64,000 nt of DNA from Butyrivibrio sp. INlla18 (lineage in GTDB: Bacteria > Bacillota > Clostridia > Lachnospirales > Lachnospiraceae). The stretch lies in NCBI RefSeq assembly GCF_900103635.1, contig NZ_FMXK01000005.1:222136-286135 (forward strand), written 5' to 3'. Each line of letters opens with the position of its first letter. Position 1 is the first letter of the stretch. Both the position numbers and the translations under genes were made by a program. Below, piece by piece: positions 9,008 through 18,192 of this stretch. A model generated the notes under the pieces. It did not search any database and was not told the origin of the DNA. It saw only the letters and a program-made list of their open reading frames with translations.

Positions 9008-9883
9008 TTACATGCGATCTGTAGGAACCTTGTTTCCATCTGCATAGTTGTAGAATCCGATTCCTGTCTTAACACCAAGCTTCTTACCACGAACCATCTT
9101 ACGAAGGAGTGGGCAAGCACGGTACTTGCTGTCACCTGTCTCTGAGTAAAGAACATCCATGATTGCAAGAACGATATCAAGTCCGATGTAGTCACCGAGC
9201 TCAAGTGGTCCCATTGGGTGATTGCAACCAAGCTTCATAGCTGTGTCAATACCCTGAATATCTGAAACGCCCTCTGAATATACGAAGATACCTTCGTTGA
9301 TCATAGGAACAAGGATTCTGTTTACTACGAAACCTGCAGCTTCGTTAACCTGTACAGGTGTCTTTCCAAGGTCTTCAGAGATCTTCTTGATCTTGTCAAC
9401 CATGTCGTCAGGTGTGTTAGCACCCTGGATAACTTCAACGAGCTTCATAACAGGAGCTGGATTGAAGAAGTGCATACCAATGATAGGCTTTGAAAGGCCT
9501 GCACCGATCTCTGTGATTGAAAGAGATGATGTGTTTGATGCAAAGATGCAATCAGGATTCTTAACAATGTTCTCCTGAAGCTCTTTGAAGAGGTTCTTCT
9601 TGATATCCATAACTTCAAGAGCAGCCTCAACTACAAGATCAGCATCTGCACAGATATCGTTAAGACCTGTCTGGATCTTACCTGTGATCTTATCAGCTTC
9701 CTCCTGAGTCTTCTTTCCCTTAGCAACCTGCTTATCAAGACCCTTCTTGATCTTAGCAAATCCGCCCTCTGCAAACTCAGTCTTGATATCGCAAAGATAT
9801 ACTTTCTCTACGCTCTCAGCCTGAGCAAATGTCTGAGCAATTCCTGATCCCATTGTACCTGCGCCAATAACAGCTACTTTCAT
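9008..9883 (-). CDS. hbd: 3-hydroxybutyryl-CoA dehydrogenase
   Basis: Reduces acetoacetyl-CoA to 3-hydroxybutyryl-CoA. The Rossmann motif [11 protein letters not shown] (7-17), NTSSL, and catalytic His138 in [15 protein letters not shown], together with [10 protein letters not shown] and NHPMGPLEL in the C-terminal domain, identify it. The length of 291 aa is somewhat longer than the usual 280 or so. It has an AGGAGGAATTT site and lies 26 nt ahead of bcd in the operon. Cofactor NAD versus NADP was not resolved. Confidence 0.97.
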   Translation of the reverse strand: MKVAVIGAGTMGSGIAQTFAQAESVEKVYLCDIKTEFAEGGFAKIKKGLDKQVAKGKKTQEEADKITGKIQTGLNDICADADLVVEAALEVMDIKKNLFKELQENIVKNPDCIFASNTSSLSITEIGAGLSKPIIGMHFFNPAPVMKLVEVIQGANTPDDMVDKIKKISEDLGKTPVQVNEAAGFVVNRILVPMINEGIFVYSEGVSDIQGIDTAMKLGCNHPMGPLELGDYIGLDIVLAIMDVLYSETGDSKYRACPLLRKMVRGKKLGVKTGIGFYNYADGNKVPTDRM

Positions 9884-9922
9884 TTTAAATTCCTCCTATA
9901 ATGTTTATTATCTATGAAAAAG

Positions 9923-10717
9923 TTATGCGTTCTTGAATGCAACAACCTTAACCTTAGCTGGGTCATCTTTCTTTCTAAGGAAGTTAGCCATTCCTTCTCT
10001 CTGATCTTCTGATTCGAAGCATGAACCAAAGAGCTTCTCTTCGATTACAAGTGCATTGTCGATATCTGTCTGAAGACCATCGTTGATTGCCTTCTTGCAT
10101 GCTCTAACAGCGATAGGAGCATTAGCAGCGATCTGAGAAGCCATCTTCTCTGCAGCTGCAAGGAGCTCTTCCTGTGGATATACAGCATTTACAAGACCAA
10201 TTCTGTAAGCCTCGTCAGCCTTGATGTTACGTGCTGTGTAGATAAGCTGCTTAGCCATTCCAGCGCCAATAAGACGAGCAAGTCTCTGTGTTCCACCAAA
10301 TCCAGGTGTGATTCCAAGACCAACCTCTGGCTGACCAAACATAGCATTCTCTGAGCAGATACGAATATCGCAGCTCATTGAGATCTCACATCCGCCGCCA
10401 AGTGCAAATCCGTTGATAGCAGCAATTACTGGAAGTGGGAACTGCTCGATCTTACGGAAAATATCATTTCCCTTCTTACCAAAAGCTTCTCCCTCTGCCT
10501 TAGAAAGTGTGCTCATCTCTCCGATATCTGCTCCAGCAACAAATGACTTGTCCCCAGCGCCTGTAAGAACAACTGCTCTTACTACGTTAGTATCAATGCT
10601 GTCGAAGGCAGCCTCAAGATCATCAAGAACCTGTGAGTTAAGAGCGTTGAGCGCCTCTGGACGATTGATTGTTACGATTGCAATTGTGTCTTTTACTTCG
10701 CAATTAACAAAACTCAT
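9923..10717 (-). CDS. crt: 3-hydroxybutyryl-CoA dehydratase (crotonase)
   Basis: Dehydrates 3-hydroxybutyryl-CoA to crotonyl-CoA. The crotonase fold is marked by AGADIGEM, the oxyanion-hole GFALGGGCEISM and catalytic Glu111 and Glu131 (GQPEVGLGITPGFGGTQR). The start at 10715-10717 follows AAAGGAGAGAATGAT; an earlier in-frame codon at 10762 lies in the thl-crt spacer and has no site. This gives 264 aa, typical. It is the second gene of the butyrate operon. Confidence 0.96.
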   Translation of the reverse strand: MSFVNCEVKDTIAIVTINRPEALNALNSQVLDDLEAAFDSIDTNVVRAVVLTGAGDKSFVAGADIGEMSTLSKAEGEAFGKKGNDIFRKIEQFPLPVIAAINGFALGGGCEISMSCDIRICSENAMFGQPEVGLGITPGFGGTQRLARLIGAGMAKQLIYTARNIKADEAYRIGLVNAVYPQEELLAAAEKMASQIAANAPIAVRACKKAINDGLQTDIDNALVIEEKLFGSCFESEDQREGMANFLRKKDDPAKVKVVAFKNA

Positions 10718-10785
10718 ATCATTCTCTCCTTTACGTTGATAAAGCCTGCAGCGTGCTAACACACAGCAGGCTATTATTTATAAGA

Positions 10786-11976
10786 TTATTCGTACTTCTC
10801 CACAATGGTTGCGCAGCCCATTCCGCCACCGATGCAAAGAGTTGCAAGACCCTTCTTAGCATCAGCTCTTCTACCCATCTCATGAAGAAGAGTAACAAGA
10901 ATACGGCATCCTGAAGCTCCAACTGGATGTCCAAGTGCGATAGCACCACCGTTAACGTTAACCTTGCTCATATCGAATCCAAGGTCCTTAGCAACTGCAA
11001 CTGACTGAGCTGCAAATGCCTCGTTAGCCTCGATAAGATCGATGTTGTCAAGTGAAAGACCAGTCTTCTTAAGAACCTTCTGTGTAGCAGCAACAGGTCC
11101 GATACCCATAATCTCAGGCTCAACACCAGCAAGTGCTCCACCTACCCATGTAGCCATAGGCTTGATTCCAAGTTCCTTAGCCTTCTCTTCGCTCATTACA
11201 ACTACTGCTGCAGCACCATCATTGATACCTGAAGCGTTACCAGCTGTAACAAGACCGCCCTCTTTACCAGAGCAGCATTTAAGCTTTGAAAGGCTCTCAG
11301 CTGTTGTACCAGCACGAGGACCCTCGTCTGTCTTGAACTCAACGATTTCCTTCTTAACCTTTACAGGAACAGGAACAATCTCATCGTTGAACTTACCTTC
11401 TGCCATAGCCTTTTCACACTTCTGCTGTGAATTAGCTGAGAACTCATCGAGTTCTTCTCTTGTAAGGTTCCATCTGTCGCAGATGTTCTCTGCTGTGATC
11501 ATCATGTGATAGTGATTGAATGCATCTGTAAGAGCGTCGTTTACCATTGTATCTACAACTGTACCGTTGTTCATACGATATCCGAAACGTGCATTTGGAA
11601 GTGCGTAAGGAGCCATTGACATGTTCTCCATACCACCAGCTACAACTATATCAGCCTCGCCTGCTTTGATGAGGTCAGCTGCCATATTGACACAGTTAAG
11701 ACCAGAACCGCAAACTACGTTGAGTGTAACTGCAGGAGTCTCGATTGGAAGACCTGCCTTGATTGATGCCTGTCTTGCAACGTTCTGTCCAAGACCTGCC
11801 TGAATAACGCATCCCATAAGGACTTCATCAACCTGCTCAGGCTTTACACCAGCTCGATTAAGTGCCTCCTTAATAACAATAGATCCAAGTTCTGCTGCAG
11901 GAGTATTGCTGAGAGCTCCACCCATCTTACCGATGGCTGTTCTAACAGCACCTGCGATAACAACTTTCTGTGCCAT
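10786..11976 (-). CDS. thlA: Acetyl-CoA C-acetyltransferase, first gene of the butyrate operon
   Basis: A thiolase condensing two acetyl-CoA, the entry step of butyrate formation. Nucleophile Cys89 (NVVCGSG), His in [11 protein letters not shown] and Cys in CIGGGMGCA are present. The start at 11974-11976 follows TGGAGGAATTTAAT, giving 396 aa. A promoter about 95 nt upstream (12068-12096) and a dyad near the start point suggest control of the whole operon. Paralogue: the stand-alone copy at 512-1693. A terminal butyryl-CoA converting enzyme (but or buk/ptb) is not in this window. Confidence 0.96.
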   Translation of the reverse strand: MAQKVVIAGAVRTAIGKMGGALSNTPAAELGSIVIKEALNRAGVKPEQVDEVLMGCVIQAGLGQNVARQASIKAGLPIETPAVTLNVVCGSGLNCVNMAADLIKAGEADIVVAGGMENMSMAPYALPNARFGYRMNNGTVVDTMVNDALTDAFNHYHMMITAENICDRWNLTREELDEFSANSQQKCEKAMAEGKFNDEIVPVPVKVKKEIVEFKTDEGPRAGTTAESLSKLKCCSGKEGGLVTAGNASGINDGAAAVVVMSEEKAKELGIKPMATWVGGALAGVEPEIMGIGPVAATQKVLKKTGLSLDNIDLIEANEAFAAQSVAVAKDLGFDMSKVNVNGGAIALGHPVGASGCRILVTLLHEMGRRADAKKGLATLCIGGGMGCATIVEKYE

Positions 11977-12005
11977 ATTAAATTCCTCCATAATGTTTTT
12001 TGGTA

Positions 12006-12057
12006 GATTATCCTATGCTGGAAGCCAGCGAATAATCACATTGATAAAAATTTATCA
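12006..12057 (-). promoter_or_regulatory. Leader dyads of the butyrate operon (possible operator)
   Basis: TGATAAA-aa-TTTATCA (12042-12057) lies just after the predicted transcription start. A hairpin GATTAT..GCTGG-aag-CCAGC..ATAATC (12006-12037) lies further into the leader. The first has the size and position of a repressor operator. It does not match the Rex consensus I know (TTGTTAA-N4-TTAACAA) exactly. Confidence 0.4.
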
Positions 12058-12067
12058 GAACAGATTA

Positions 12068-12096
12068 ATTCTAGCATACACCTTAGACAAATGCAA
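12068..12096 (-). promoter_or_regulatory. Promoter of the butyrate operon
   Basis: On the minus strand: -35 TTGCAT (12091-12096), 17-nt spacer, -10 TAGAAT (12068-12073) preceded by TGC as an extended -10. It lies directly after the hpf terminator and about 92 nt before the thlA start. Confidence 0.75.
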
Positions 12097-12097
12097 C

Positions 12098-12124
12098 AAA
12101 AATAACTCCCTTTCGGGAGTTATT
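12098..12124 (-). terminator. Rho-independent terminator of hpf
   Basis: A 10-bp perfect stem, AATAACTCCC / GGGAGTTATT, with loop GAAA on the minus strand, followed by TTTGTTGC. It is about 40 nt downstream of the hpf stop. Confidence 0.88.
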
Positions 12125-12163
12125 TTATAAAAAGTCAATAATTTGATATTTTTTTAACAGTAT

Positions 12164-12694
12164 TTAATTTTCAGGCTCGATCAGTCCGTAAGTATTGCCT
12201 TTTCTCTTATATACTACGTTTACCTGATCTGTCTCTGCATTAACAAATACAAAGAAATTATGTCCGAGAAGTTCCATCTGTACACAAGCATCCTCAGCAT
12301 ACATAGGCTTTGGATCGAATTTCTTCAAACGCTCGATTCTGATCTCTTCCTCATCCATATACTCGCTGTCAATGTACTCTTTCTTGAAGTTGCTGGCCTC
12401 TGCCTGCTGTTTGTCAACAAGTTTGCTCTTGTACTTCTTGAGCTGTCTCTCAATGACCTCTTCTACAAGATCGATAGATACATACATGTCGTTGCTGATC
12501 TGCTCAGCACGAATGATCTTACCTTTAACGGGAATGGTAACCTCAATCTTATGCCTTTCCTTGTCCACATTAAGTGTAACGTTAGCAATTGTATCAGGAG
12601 TGAAATACTTTTCAAGCTTTCCGATCTTCTCCTCAACTGCTGCCTTTAATCCGGGTGTCACATCAATGTTCTTTCCTACGATAGTAAATCTCAT
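12164..12694 (-). CDS. hpf: Ribosome hibernation promoting factor, long form
   Basis: A 176-aa long HPF/RaiA protein. The N-terminal domain (about 1-100: RFTIVGKNIDVTPGLK, EKIGKLEKYF) binds the decoding region of the 30S subunit. The C-terminal domain (about 120-176: MYAEDACVQMELLGHNFFVFVNAET) dimerises to form 100S ribosomes in long-form HPFs. It has an AAAGGGGATG ribosome site and its own extended -10 promoter. It is a monocistronic unit with a strong terminator, directly upstream of the butyrate operon promoter. Confidence 0.95.
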   Translation of the reverse strand: MRFTIVGKNIDVTPGLKAAVEEKIGKLEKYFTPDTIANVTLNVDKERHKIEVTIPVKGKIIRAEQISNDMYVSIDLVEEVIERQLKKYKSKLVDKQQAEASNFKKEYIDSEYMDEEEIRIERLKKFDPKPMYAEDACVQMELLGHNFFVFVNAETDQVNVVYKRKGNTYGLIEPEN

Positions 12695-12765
12695 GCAATC
12701 ATCCCCTTTGCTACCGCCATAGCCAGCTAAAATTCACTGACTAAAGACTTTTTATTTATGAAGAT

Positions 12766-12795
12766 ATTATACCATTTTGGAAAGTGTATATGCAA
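12766..12795 (-). promoter_or_regulatory. Promoter of hpf (extended -10)
   Basis: On the minus strand TGGTATAAT (TATAAT at 12766-12771) forms a perfect extended -10. A weak -35, TTGCAT, is at 12790-12795 with an 18-nt spacer. It is about 70 nt upstream of the hpf start. Confidence 0.7.
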
Positions 12796-12887
12796 TTCAA
12801 TCCAGCTCATTTTGCTTTTTGTAAGAAATGCACAAATAAATATCTATCGCTTTTTATTGTGTAAAATATATTTGTAATTAACCTTTT

Positions 12888-12958
12888 TTGTGGACATTGT
12901 GGATAACTTCGTGTATAAGTCCAAAAATCTGCATTTGCAACTTGTGGATTGTGGAAAA
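12888..12958. other. Cluster of DnaA-box-like sequences in the hpf/arabinofuranosidase gap
   Basis: The 337-bp gap 12695-13031 holds, besides the hpf promoter, four same-orientation boxes: TTGTGGACA (12888-12896), TTGTGGATAA (12897-12906, perfect reverse complement of TTATCCACA plus A), TTGTGGATT (12942-12950) and TTGTGGAAA (12949-12957). A very AT-rich tract follows (12973-13013). Three more boxes lie inside the neighbouring gene in the other orientation (13092-13100, 13123-13131, 13243-13251). No dnaA or replication initiator gene is near. Role unknown: titration site, accessory origin or chance. Confidence 0.4.
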
Positions 12959-13031
12959 CTTTTGAACAATGTATGAAAAAAAAATTATTTTTTGATGTTG
13001 ACTTTTTCCTTTATGTGCAAATTGGAGAATT

Positions 13032-14540
13032 TTACTTTCCGCAAATCCTTAAGGTGACAAGGCTACAAGGTGGTATTGTCACCTTTAAGACTTTTCCACA
13101 TGCCTCAAAGCCCTCAAATTTCTTTTCCACAACTTTTTCAGGATCATCAAAGCTGTTGTAATCCTTCATATCGCCAGACAAAATGGCGCCTTCTACTGAT
13201 CCCACTTCCTTTTCTCTAAGATCAATCTCAACGATATTATCCTTATCCACATCAATATTATTTAGAGTAACAGTTATTATTCCATCCTTGTCAATAGATA
13301 CTGACTCATTAATATTTGAAGCAACATCCTCACCTATACCGATCTTTTCATCGCCTTCAAGATAGCTTTCAAGAAGATCAGCATCCTGGTGATGTCTGTA
13401 CATATGAAATACATGATAGGTTGGCGTCAGTACCATCTTGTCATCCTCAGTAAGGATAACTGACTGAAGCACATTTACTATCTGAGCAAGACATCCCATC
13501 TTAACTCTGTCAGAATGCTTATTAAAAATATTGAGCGTAGCGCCAGCAACCTGAGCATCACGCATAGAATTTTGCTGATAAAGAAATCCCGGATTAGTTC
13601 CCTCTTCCACATCATGCCAGCATCCCCACTCATCAACCAGCATAGCGATCTCTTTCTTAGGATCATACTCAGACATGATATGGTCATTTATAGTAATTAT
13701 CTCATCCATATAATATGCCTTACGCATAGCCCTATAATATTCTTCTTTTGAGAATTCTTTTGCACTGCCCTTATGTTCCCAATCATTTACAACAACATAG
13801 TAATGAACAGAAAAGCCGTCCATGAAGCCATGGGTTCCCTTAGGTGCAGGATGTCTATAGCAGGTTTCAAGAATTTCTCTTGTCCACTTGTAGTCATCTG
13901 CATTTGGCCCACAGCAAACCTTTTTGATAGGCTTATTACCGTTGTAGCAACGAACATAGGTCTGATAATTTCTATATTTATTGCCGTAATAGTCAGCAGT
14001 CATATTGCCGCCGCAGCCCCAGTTCTCGTTGCCAACGCCAAAATAATCAACAGTCCAGCTTTCCTCATGTCCATTTGCTTTTCTAAGGTCAGCCATTGGA
14101 GAAACACCGTTAAAGGTCATATATTCAACCCACTCGCTCATTTCTCTGACTGTTCCGCTTCCAACATTACCATTAACATAAGTTTTGCAGCCAAGCTGCT
14201 TACAAAGCTCAAAATACTCATGGGTTCCAAAGCTGTTATCCTCAATAACGCCTCCCCAATGGGTATTTATCATTTTCTTTCTCTTTTCCTTTGGACCTAT
14301 ACCGTCCATCCAGTGGTACTCGTCAGCAAAGTTTCCGCCTGGCCAACGAAGTACCGGAATCTTAATGTCTTTTAACGCATCAACAACGTCTCTGCGCATG
14401 CCGTTGACATTATCAATCTTCGAATCATCCCCTACATAAAGCCCACCATAGATACATCTTCCCAGATGTTCACTAAAGTGGCCATAAATCTCAGGCTCTA
14501 TGTGACTTAATCTACGATTTTCATTTATATGTAATTTCAT
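13032..14540 (-). CDS. abfA: Intracellular alpha-L-arabinofuranosidase, GH51
   Basis: Releases terminal arabinofuranose from arabino-oligosaccharides or arabinoxylan fragments. At 502 aa it has the standard GH51 size, with no signal peptide, so it acts inside the cell. WPGGNFADEYHW (about 66-77), acid/base Glu172 in GVGNENWGCGG and nucleophile Glu304 in LVDEWGCWHD are present. The C-terminal beta-sandwich follows. It is the last gene after the binding protein and two permeases, so the imported oligosaccharides are probably its substrate. The LacI regulator upstream probably controls it through the shared transcript. Confidence 0.95.
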   Translation of the reverse strand: MKLHINENRRLSHIEPEIYGHFSEHLGRCIYGGLYVGDDSKIDNVNGMRRDVVDALKDIKIPVLRWPGGNFADEYHWMDGIGPKEKRKKMINTHWGGVIEDNSFGTHEYFELCKQLGCKTYVNGNVGSGTVREMSEWVEYMTFNGVSPMADLRKANGHEESWTVDYFGVGNENWGCGGNMTADYYGNKYRNYQTYVRCYNGNKPIKKVCCGPNADDYKWTREILETCYRHPAPKGTHGFMDGFSVHYYVVVNDWEHKGSAKEFSKEEYYRAMRKAYYMDEIITINDHIMSEYDPKKEIAMLVDEWGCWHDVEEGTNPGFLYQQNSMRDAQVAGATLNIFNKHSDRVKMGCLAQIVNVLQSVILTEDDKMVLTPTYHVFHMYRHHQDADLLESYLEGDEKIGIGEDVASNINESVSIDKDGIITVTLNNIDVDKDNIVEIDLREKEVGSVEGAILSGDMKDYNSFDDPEKVVEKKFEGFEACGKVLKVTIPPCSLVTLRICGK

Positions 14541-14554
14541 ATATAACCCCTTAT

Positions 14555-15451
14555 TTATCCCTTAACGCCGCCGAGTGTAATACCTTTAACAAAGTTGCCC
14601 TGTATAAAAGGATAAGTTACAAGAATTGGTAAAACGCCTACAGTCGCCATGGCCATTCTGACGGAAACAGATGGTATGGAGGCAAGACCTACTCCAGCAT
14701 CCTGAATATGAGCACTGTTCTGCGACAGATACTGAATATTCTGCATCATCCTGTTAAGCAGATTCTGCACTGAGTAAAGGTCCGTTCTCTTTGTCAGATA
14801 AATATAGCCATTCATCCAGTCATTCCAGTAAGCAATTCCTGCGAAAAGACCTATTGTAGCGACTATAGGCTTTGAAAGCGGAAGCACAACACTAAGGAAA
14901 GTCTTAAACTCCGAAGCGCCATCGATATAAGCAGCATCTAAGATTTCATTTGGAATGCTACTACAAAAATATGACTTCATAAGAAGTACGTTAAATCCAT
15001 TCATCAAAAGTCCAGGTATCAGAAGCGCCCAGAAGGTATTTTTGATACCAAGTGTGATTGAATAGACCATGTATGTTGGTACAAGTCCGCCATTAAATAG
15101 CAATGTAAAAAATACAAGGAATAACAGTACAGATCTTCCTGGAAGTCCCGGCTTGGACAGAGCATAAGCCAGCATAGTCGTAATAGAAAGAGCTACTGCT
15201 GTTCCTACTATTGTCAGAATAATAGATATGCCATACGCATGAAGTACCGAATTACCTGTCTTAAAGATATATTCGTAAGCATATACACTCCATTTTTCAG
15301 GAGTAAAAGAATATCCATTGGCAATAAGGGTGTCATTATCTGTAAATGATGAGATAACCAAAAGCACAAATGGCACCACTGCAAGGGCAGACAAGATTAT
15401 CATTACAATATGAGCAAATATCTGAAAATGTCTTTCTTCTCGAGTTCTCAT
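14555..15451 (-). CDS. Sugar ABC transporter permease (LplC/YtcP type)
   Basis: A 298-aa inner-membrane permease with about six helices. The EAA-like coupling loop is EILDAAYIDGASEFKTFLSVVLPLSKP. The N-terminus is cytoplasmic and basic (MRTREERHFQ). It pairs with the permease 24 nt upstream. Family members import oligosaccharides, here probably arabinose-containing ones, judging by the GH51 gene 14 nt downstream. No ATPase gene is in the locus; such systems usually share a global MsmX-like ATPase encoded elsewhere. Confidence 0.93.
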   Translation of the reverse strand: MRTREERHFQIFAHIVMIILSALAVVPFVLLVISSFTDNDTLIANGYSFTPEKWSVYAYEYIFKTGNSVLHAYGISIILTIVGTAVALSITTMLAYALSKPGLPGRSVLLFLVFFTLLFNGGLVPTYMVYSITLGIKNTFWALLIPGLLMNGFNVLLMKSYFCSSIPNEILDAAYIDGASEFKTFLSVVLPLSKPIVATIGLFAGIAYWNDWMNGYIYLTKRTDLYSVQNLLNRMMQNIQYLSQNSAHIQDAGVGLASIPSVSVRMAMATVGVLPILVTYPFIQGNFVKGITLGGVKG

Positions 15452-15475
15452 TTTATCGTCCTTCCTGTCTACTTA

Positions 15476-16399
15476 TTAGAACAATGCATATTCTGGATCT
15501 ATCTTTTTTACTATCAGATTAGAGCCCAAAACCAGAATAAATCCCACGATAGACTGATACAGACCAGCCGCAGAAGACATGGACATATCGCCAAGCTCCA
15601 AAAGTCCTCTATAAACGTAGGTATCAATTGTGTTTGTAACACTAAATAGTGCGCCCTGGTTCTGTGGAACCTGGTAAAAGAGTCCAAAATCTGAATAGAA
15701 GATTCTTCCTATTGCCAAAAGAGTCATCATTATAATAGTGGTCTTTAAAAGAGGAATGGTTATCTGAAAGATCTGCTGCCACTTGGAAGCACCGTCAATT
15801 GATGCTGATTCATAGATATTTCTATCTATTCCAAGAATGCTGGCAAGATAAATAACACAGTTGTAGCCAATTCCCTTCCAGGCACTTACAAATACCAGAA
15901 TAAATGGCCAGTATTTCTTTTCCATGTACCAGGAAACAGGATCCATGCCAAGAGGCTTAAGTATCGAGTTATTGATGAATCCATTTTCTGTAGAAAGAAA
16001 TCCAAATACCAGATAGCTTACGATTACCATAGATATCATGTATGGCAAAAGAATAAAGGACTGATATGCCTTTTTAACCTTGGATGTCAGTTCAGCCAGC
16101 AAAATAGCTACAAATATTGCAAGTATTGTGTTGACCAGGATAAATACCAGATTATACACGATAGTGTTTCTGGTGATAACAAAGGCATCCTTGGTAGCAA
16201 AGAGATACTTGAAGTTCTTAAAGCCCACAAAGTCTGATCTGAAGATACCTTTTTTAGCATTAAATTTCTTGAAAGCCAGAACCAGACCAGGAAGTGGGAG
16301 GTAATTATTTATAAAAAGATATATCAGTCCCGGTGCTGCCATGATATACAGTGGAATATATCTTTTAATGTTTTTTTGTTTAGTCTTTTTTGAAGGCAT
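15476..16399 (-). CDS. Sugar ABC transporter permease (LplB/YteP type)
   Basis: A 307-aa partner permease. A basic N-terminus (MPSKKTKQKNIKRY) precedes about six membrane helices. The coupling loop is IYESASIDGASKWQQIFQITIPLLK. The C-terminus KKIDPEYALF is characteristic of this subgroup. It lies between the binding-protein gene, with a weak hairpin in between, and the second permease. This stoichiometry (abundant lipoprotein, fewer permeases) is often set by such a hairpin. Confidence 0.93.
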   Translation of the reverse strand: MPSKKTKQKNIKRYIPLYIMAAPGLIYLFINNYLPLPGLVLAFKKFNAKKGIFRSDFVGFKNFKYLFATKDAFVITRNTIVYNLVFILVNTILAIFVAILLAELTSKVKKAYQSFILLPYMISMVIVSYLVFGFLSTENGFINNSILKPLGMDPVSWYMEKKYWPFILVFVSAWKGIGYNCVIYLASILGIDRNIYESASIDGASKWQQIFQITIPLLKTTIIMMTLLAIGRIFYSDFGLFYQVPQNQGALFSVTNTIDTYVYRGLLELGDMSMSSAAGLYQSIVGFILVLGSNLIVKKIDPEYALF

Positions 16400-16433
16400 A
16401 TTATCACCCTTTCAAGTAATTCATCTTAAGAGA

Positions 16434-16463
16434 AAAGCCCCCGAAAGAATCGGAGGCTTTTTA
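16434..16463 (-). terminator. Leaky intercistronic terminator after the binding-protein gene
   Basis: On the minus strand AAAAGCCTCCGA / TCGGGGGCTTTT form a stem around a short TTCT loop, with a short T tail followed by CTC. Placement between a solute-binding lipoprotein and its permeases suggests partial termination that lowers permease expression. Confidence 0.65.
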
Positions 16464-16469
16464 ACATCT

Positions 16470-18116
16470 TTAATTGATTCCGTTCTCCTTAGCCCAAGCA
16501 TCAAGAGCTTCCTGCTTGGCAGCCATATAATCATCAAGTCCTGCAGCCTTAAGAGCATTCTCAAGATCTGCGATACCTTTTTCAGGTTCTACAAAGCCAT
16601 AAACAACAGATGGTCCATACTCATCGTAAGCATTCTTAAGAGCTGTGTACTCAGAAGCATAATCTGAATTGTCCCATGTAAAGCCAAGAGCCTTTGACTT
16701 ACATGCACAGTTGTCGTTGAAATCTGAGATCTGCTGACCAAGATCAAGTGGATCTCCCTGCCATACATATGTTACGTATGGGTTAGGCATAAGCCAAAGA
16801 ACGTTTGGATAATACTCTGAATTGTTTGCATCTACGCCATCAGCATATGTGATCGTTCCATCAGAGTTAACCTGGAAATCCTTGCCTTCCTGTCCCCAGC
16901 ACATAAGTGTCTCGATTGTTGAGTCTGTGTAAAGAGCATTGAGTACCTGAAGTGTAGCTACAGGGTCCTCTGTGTTCTGATTTACACACCAAGGGAAAGA
17001 AGAAATTGATGAAGAACTCATAAAGCTCTCACCTACATCAAATACAACCATATCTCTTCCACACTCACCAGAGATCTGTGTCTTGTATCCAGGCTTACAG
17101 CAAGCCATCATAGCCATATATGATCCAGATTTAACCTTTGCAGATGCACCAGTTGTATCTGTAAGAGCATCCTGTGAAAGGTATCCAGCCTGATTCCAAT
17201 CATATGCTCTCTGTGCCCACTCTTTGAAGATATCTGATGAATAAACATCTTCAATCTTGAGTGAATTCTGAGGATCAAGAAGTGTTCCAAAGTAGTCACC
17301 ACCGATGTTATCTACTGAGCTACCCTGTGTAAGCTCGTTATCCTGGATAGCCATTACGTACTTATCAGGATATTTTGCATGTAACTGGCTGTAGATCTCG
17401 TTGATGTCATCCCATGTAGCCTTAGGATAGCCAAGGTCACTAAGTGGAAGCTTAGAAACATCATATCCGATACCATCGAGGTACTCCTGGCCTACGCAAA
17501 CTGCACAAGTTTCAATAGCGTAATCCTTGATTGGAGGTGTTCCGTATAATACGCCGCCAACTCTGCAGGCATCAAGATAGTCCTGACGAACCTTTTCCTT
17601 AATACCGCCGCAGTAATCATCAAACATTCCATCTTCTTCAAGATCAAGAACATAACCATTGTTGATCGATGAGCTATATCCAAGAATACATGTTGAGAAG
17701 ATATCTACCTGCTCACCAGATGAAAGCATCAGTTTCATATCATCTCCATAAGCAGCTGAATCAATGATCTGAAGTTCAACATCAAGTCCAAGAGTCTCTT
17801 CTGTGTAAGCACAAAGAGCTTCATTTACTCTATCAAGACCTGCTGGTCTTCCTGTCCAGTCAAAGAAAGAAATGACAACCTTCTGATAATTTCCTGACTT
17901 CTCAGCTTCTGCCTTTCTATCAGCGATGGCCTGAGCAGCTTTATCTGACTCTACTGCGTCGCCGCCTTCGCTTGTTGCCTCAGTCTCATCAGCACTCTCT
18001 GTCTTTTCCTGTGACTTAGCCTGTTCCCCTGTCTCAGTTGCTGCACTGCCACATCCGCTTAATACCATGGCTGCAGTTGTTGCACTTAGCAATAAAGAAG
18101 CAATTTTCTTTTTCAT
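16470..18116 (-). CDS. Extracellular sugar-binding lipoprotein of an ABC importer
   Basis: A 548-aa substrate-binding protein of the large LplA/YtcQ type. A basic signal peptide ends in the lipobox LSGC with Cys22 as the lipidated residue, followed by a Ser/Glu/Ala-rich linker (about 23-65) and the binding domain. The start at 18114-18116 is chosen because GGAGGA lies 4 nt upstream; the codon at 18128 has no site and would sit within it. It is transcribed from a strong promoter at 18193-18221 that carries LacI-type and other dyads. Ligand inferred as arabino-oligosaccharide from the GH51 gene in the operon. Confidence 0.92.
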   Translation of the reverse strand: MKKKIASLLLSATTAAMVLSGCGSAATETGEQAKSQEKTESADETEATSEGGDAVESDKAAQAIADRKAEAEKSGNYQKVVISFFDWTGRPAGLDRVNEALCAYTEETLGLDVELQIIDSAAYGDDMKLMLSSGEQVDIFSTCILGYSSSINNGYVLDLEEDGMFDDYCGGIKEKVRQDYLDACRVGGVLYGTPPIKDYAIETCAVCVGQEYLDGIGYDVSKLPLSDLGYPKATWDDINEIYSQLHAKYPDKYVMAIQDNELTQGSSVDNIGGDYFGTLLDPQNSLKIEDVYSSDIFKEWAQRAYDWNQAGYLSQDALTDTTGASAKVKSGSYMAMMACCKPGYKTQISGECGRDMVVFDVGESFMSSSSISSFPWCVNQNTEDPVATLQVLNALYTDSTIETLMCWGQEGKDFQVNSDGTITYADGVDANNSEYYPNVLWLMPNPYVTYVWQGDPLDLGQQISDFNDNCACKSKALGFTWDNSDYASEYTALKNAYDEYGPSVVYGFVEPEKGIADLENALKAAGLDDYMAAKQEALDAWAKENGIN

Positions 18117-18167
18117 AGCATCCTCCATAATTTAGCAACAATTCTTATTTAATTTTCTTCCGGTTAT

Positions 18168-18181
18168 GTTAATCGATTAAC
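18168..18181. promoter_or_regulatory. LacI-type operator O1
   Basis: Perfect 14-bp palindrome GTTAATCGATTAAC, about 5 nt past the predicted start point of the binding-protein transcript. It is an ideal place for repression by the LacI-family protein encoded upstream. Related sequences at 18301-18314 and 19399-19412 support one regulator. Confidence 0.75.
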
Positions 18182-18192
18182 TTGATAAATAA

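Noticed and set aside
12695..13031. Main chromosomal replication origin
   Set aside because: No dnaA, dnaN or other initiator gene is near and gene orientation does not switch; reported only as a DnaA-box-like cluster.
12949..13161. A 70-codon plus-strand open frame starting MWKTFEQCMKKK
   Set aside because: It starts in the AT-rich DnaA-box region, has no convincing ribosome site, ends inside the arabinofuranosidase gene on the other strand and shows no family features.
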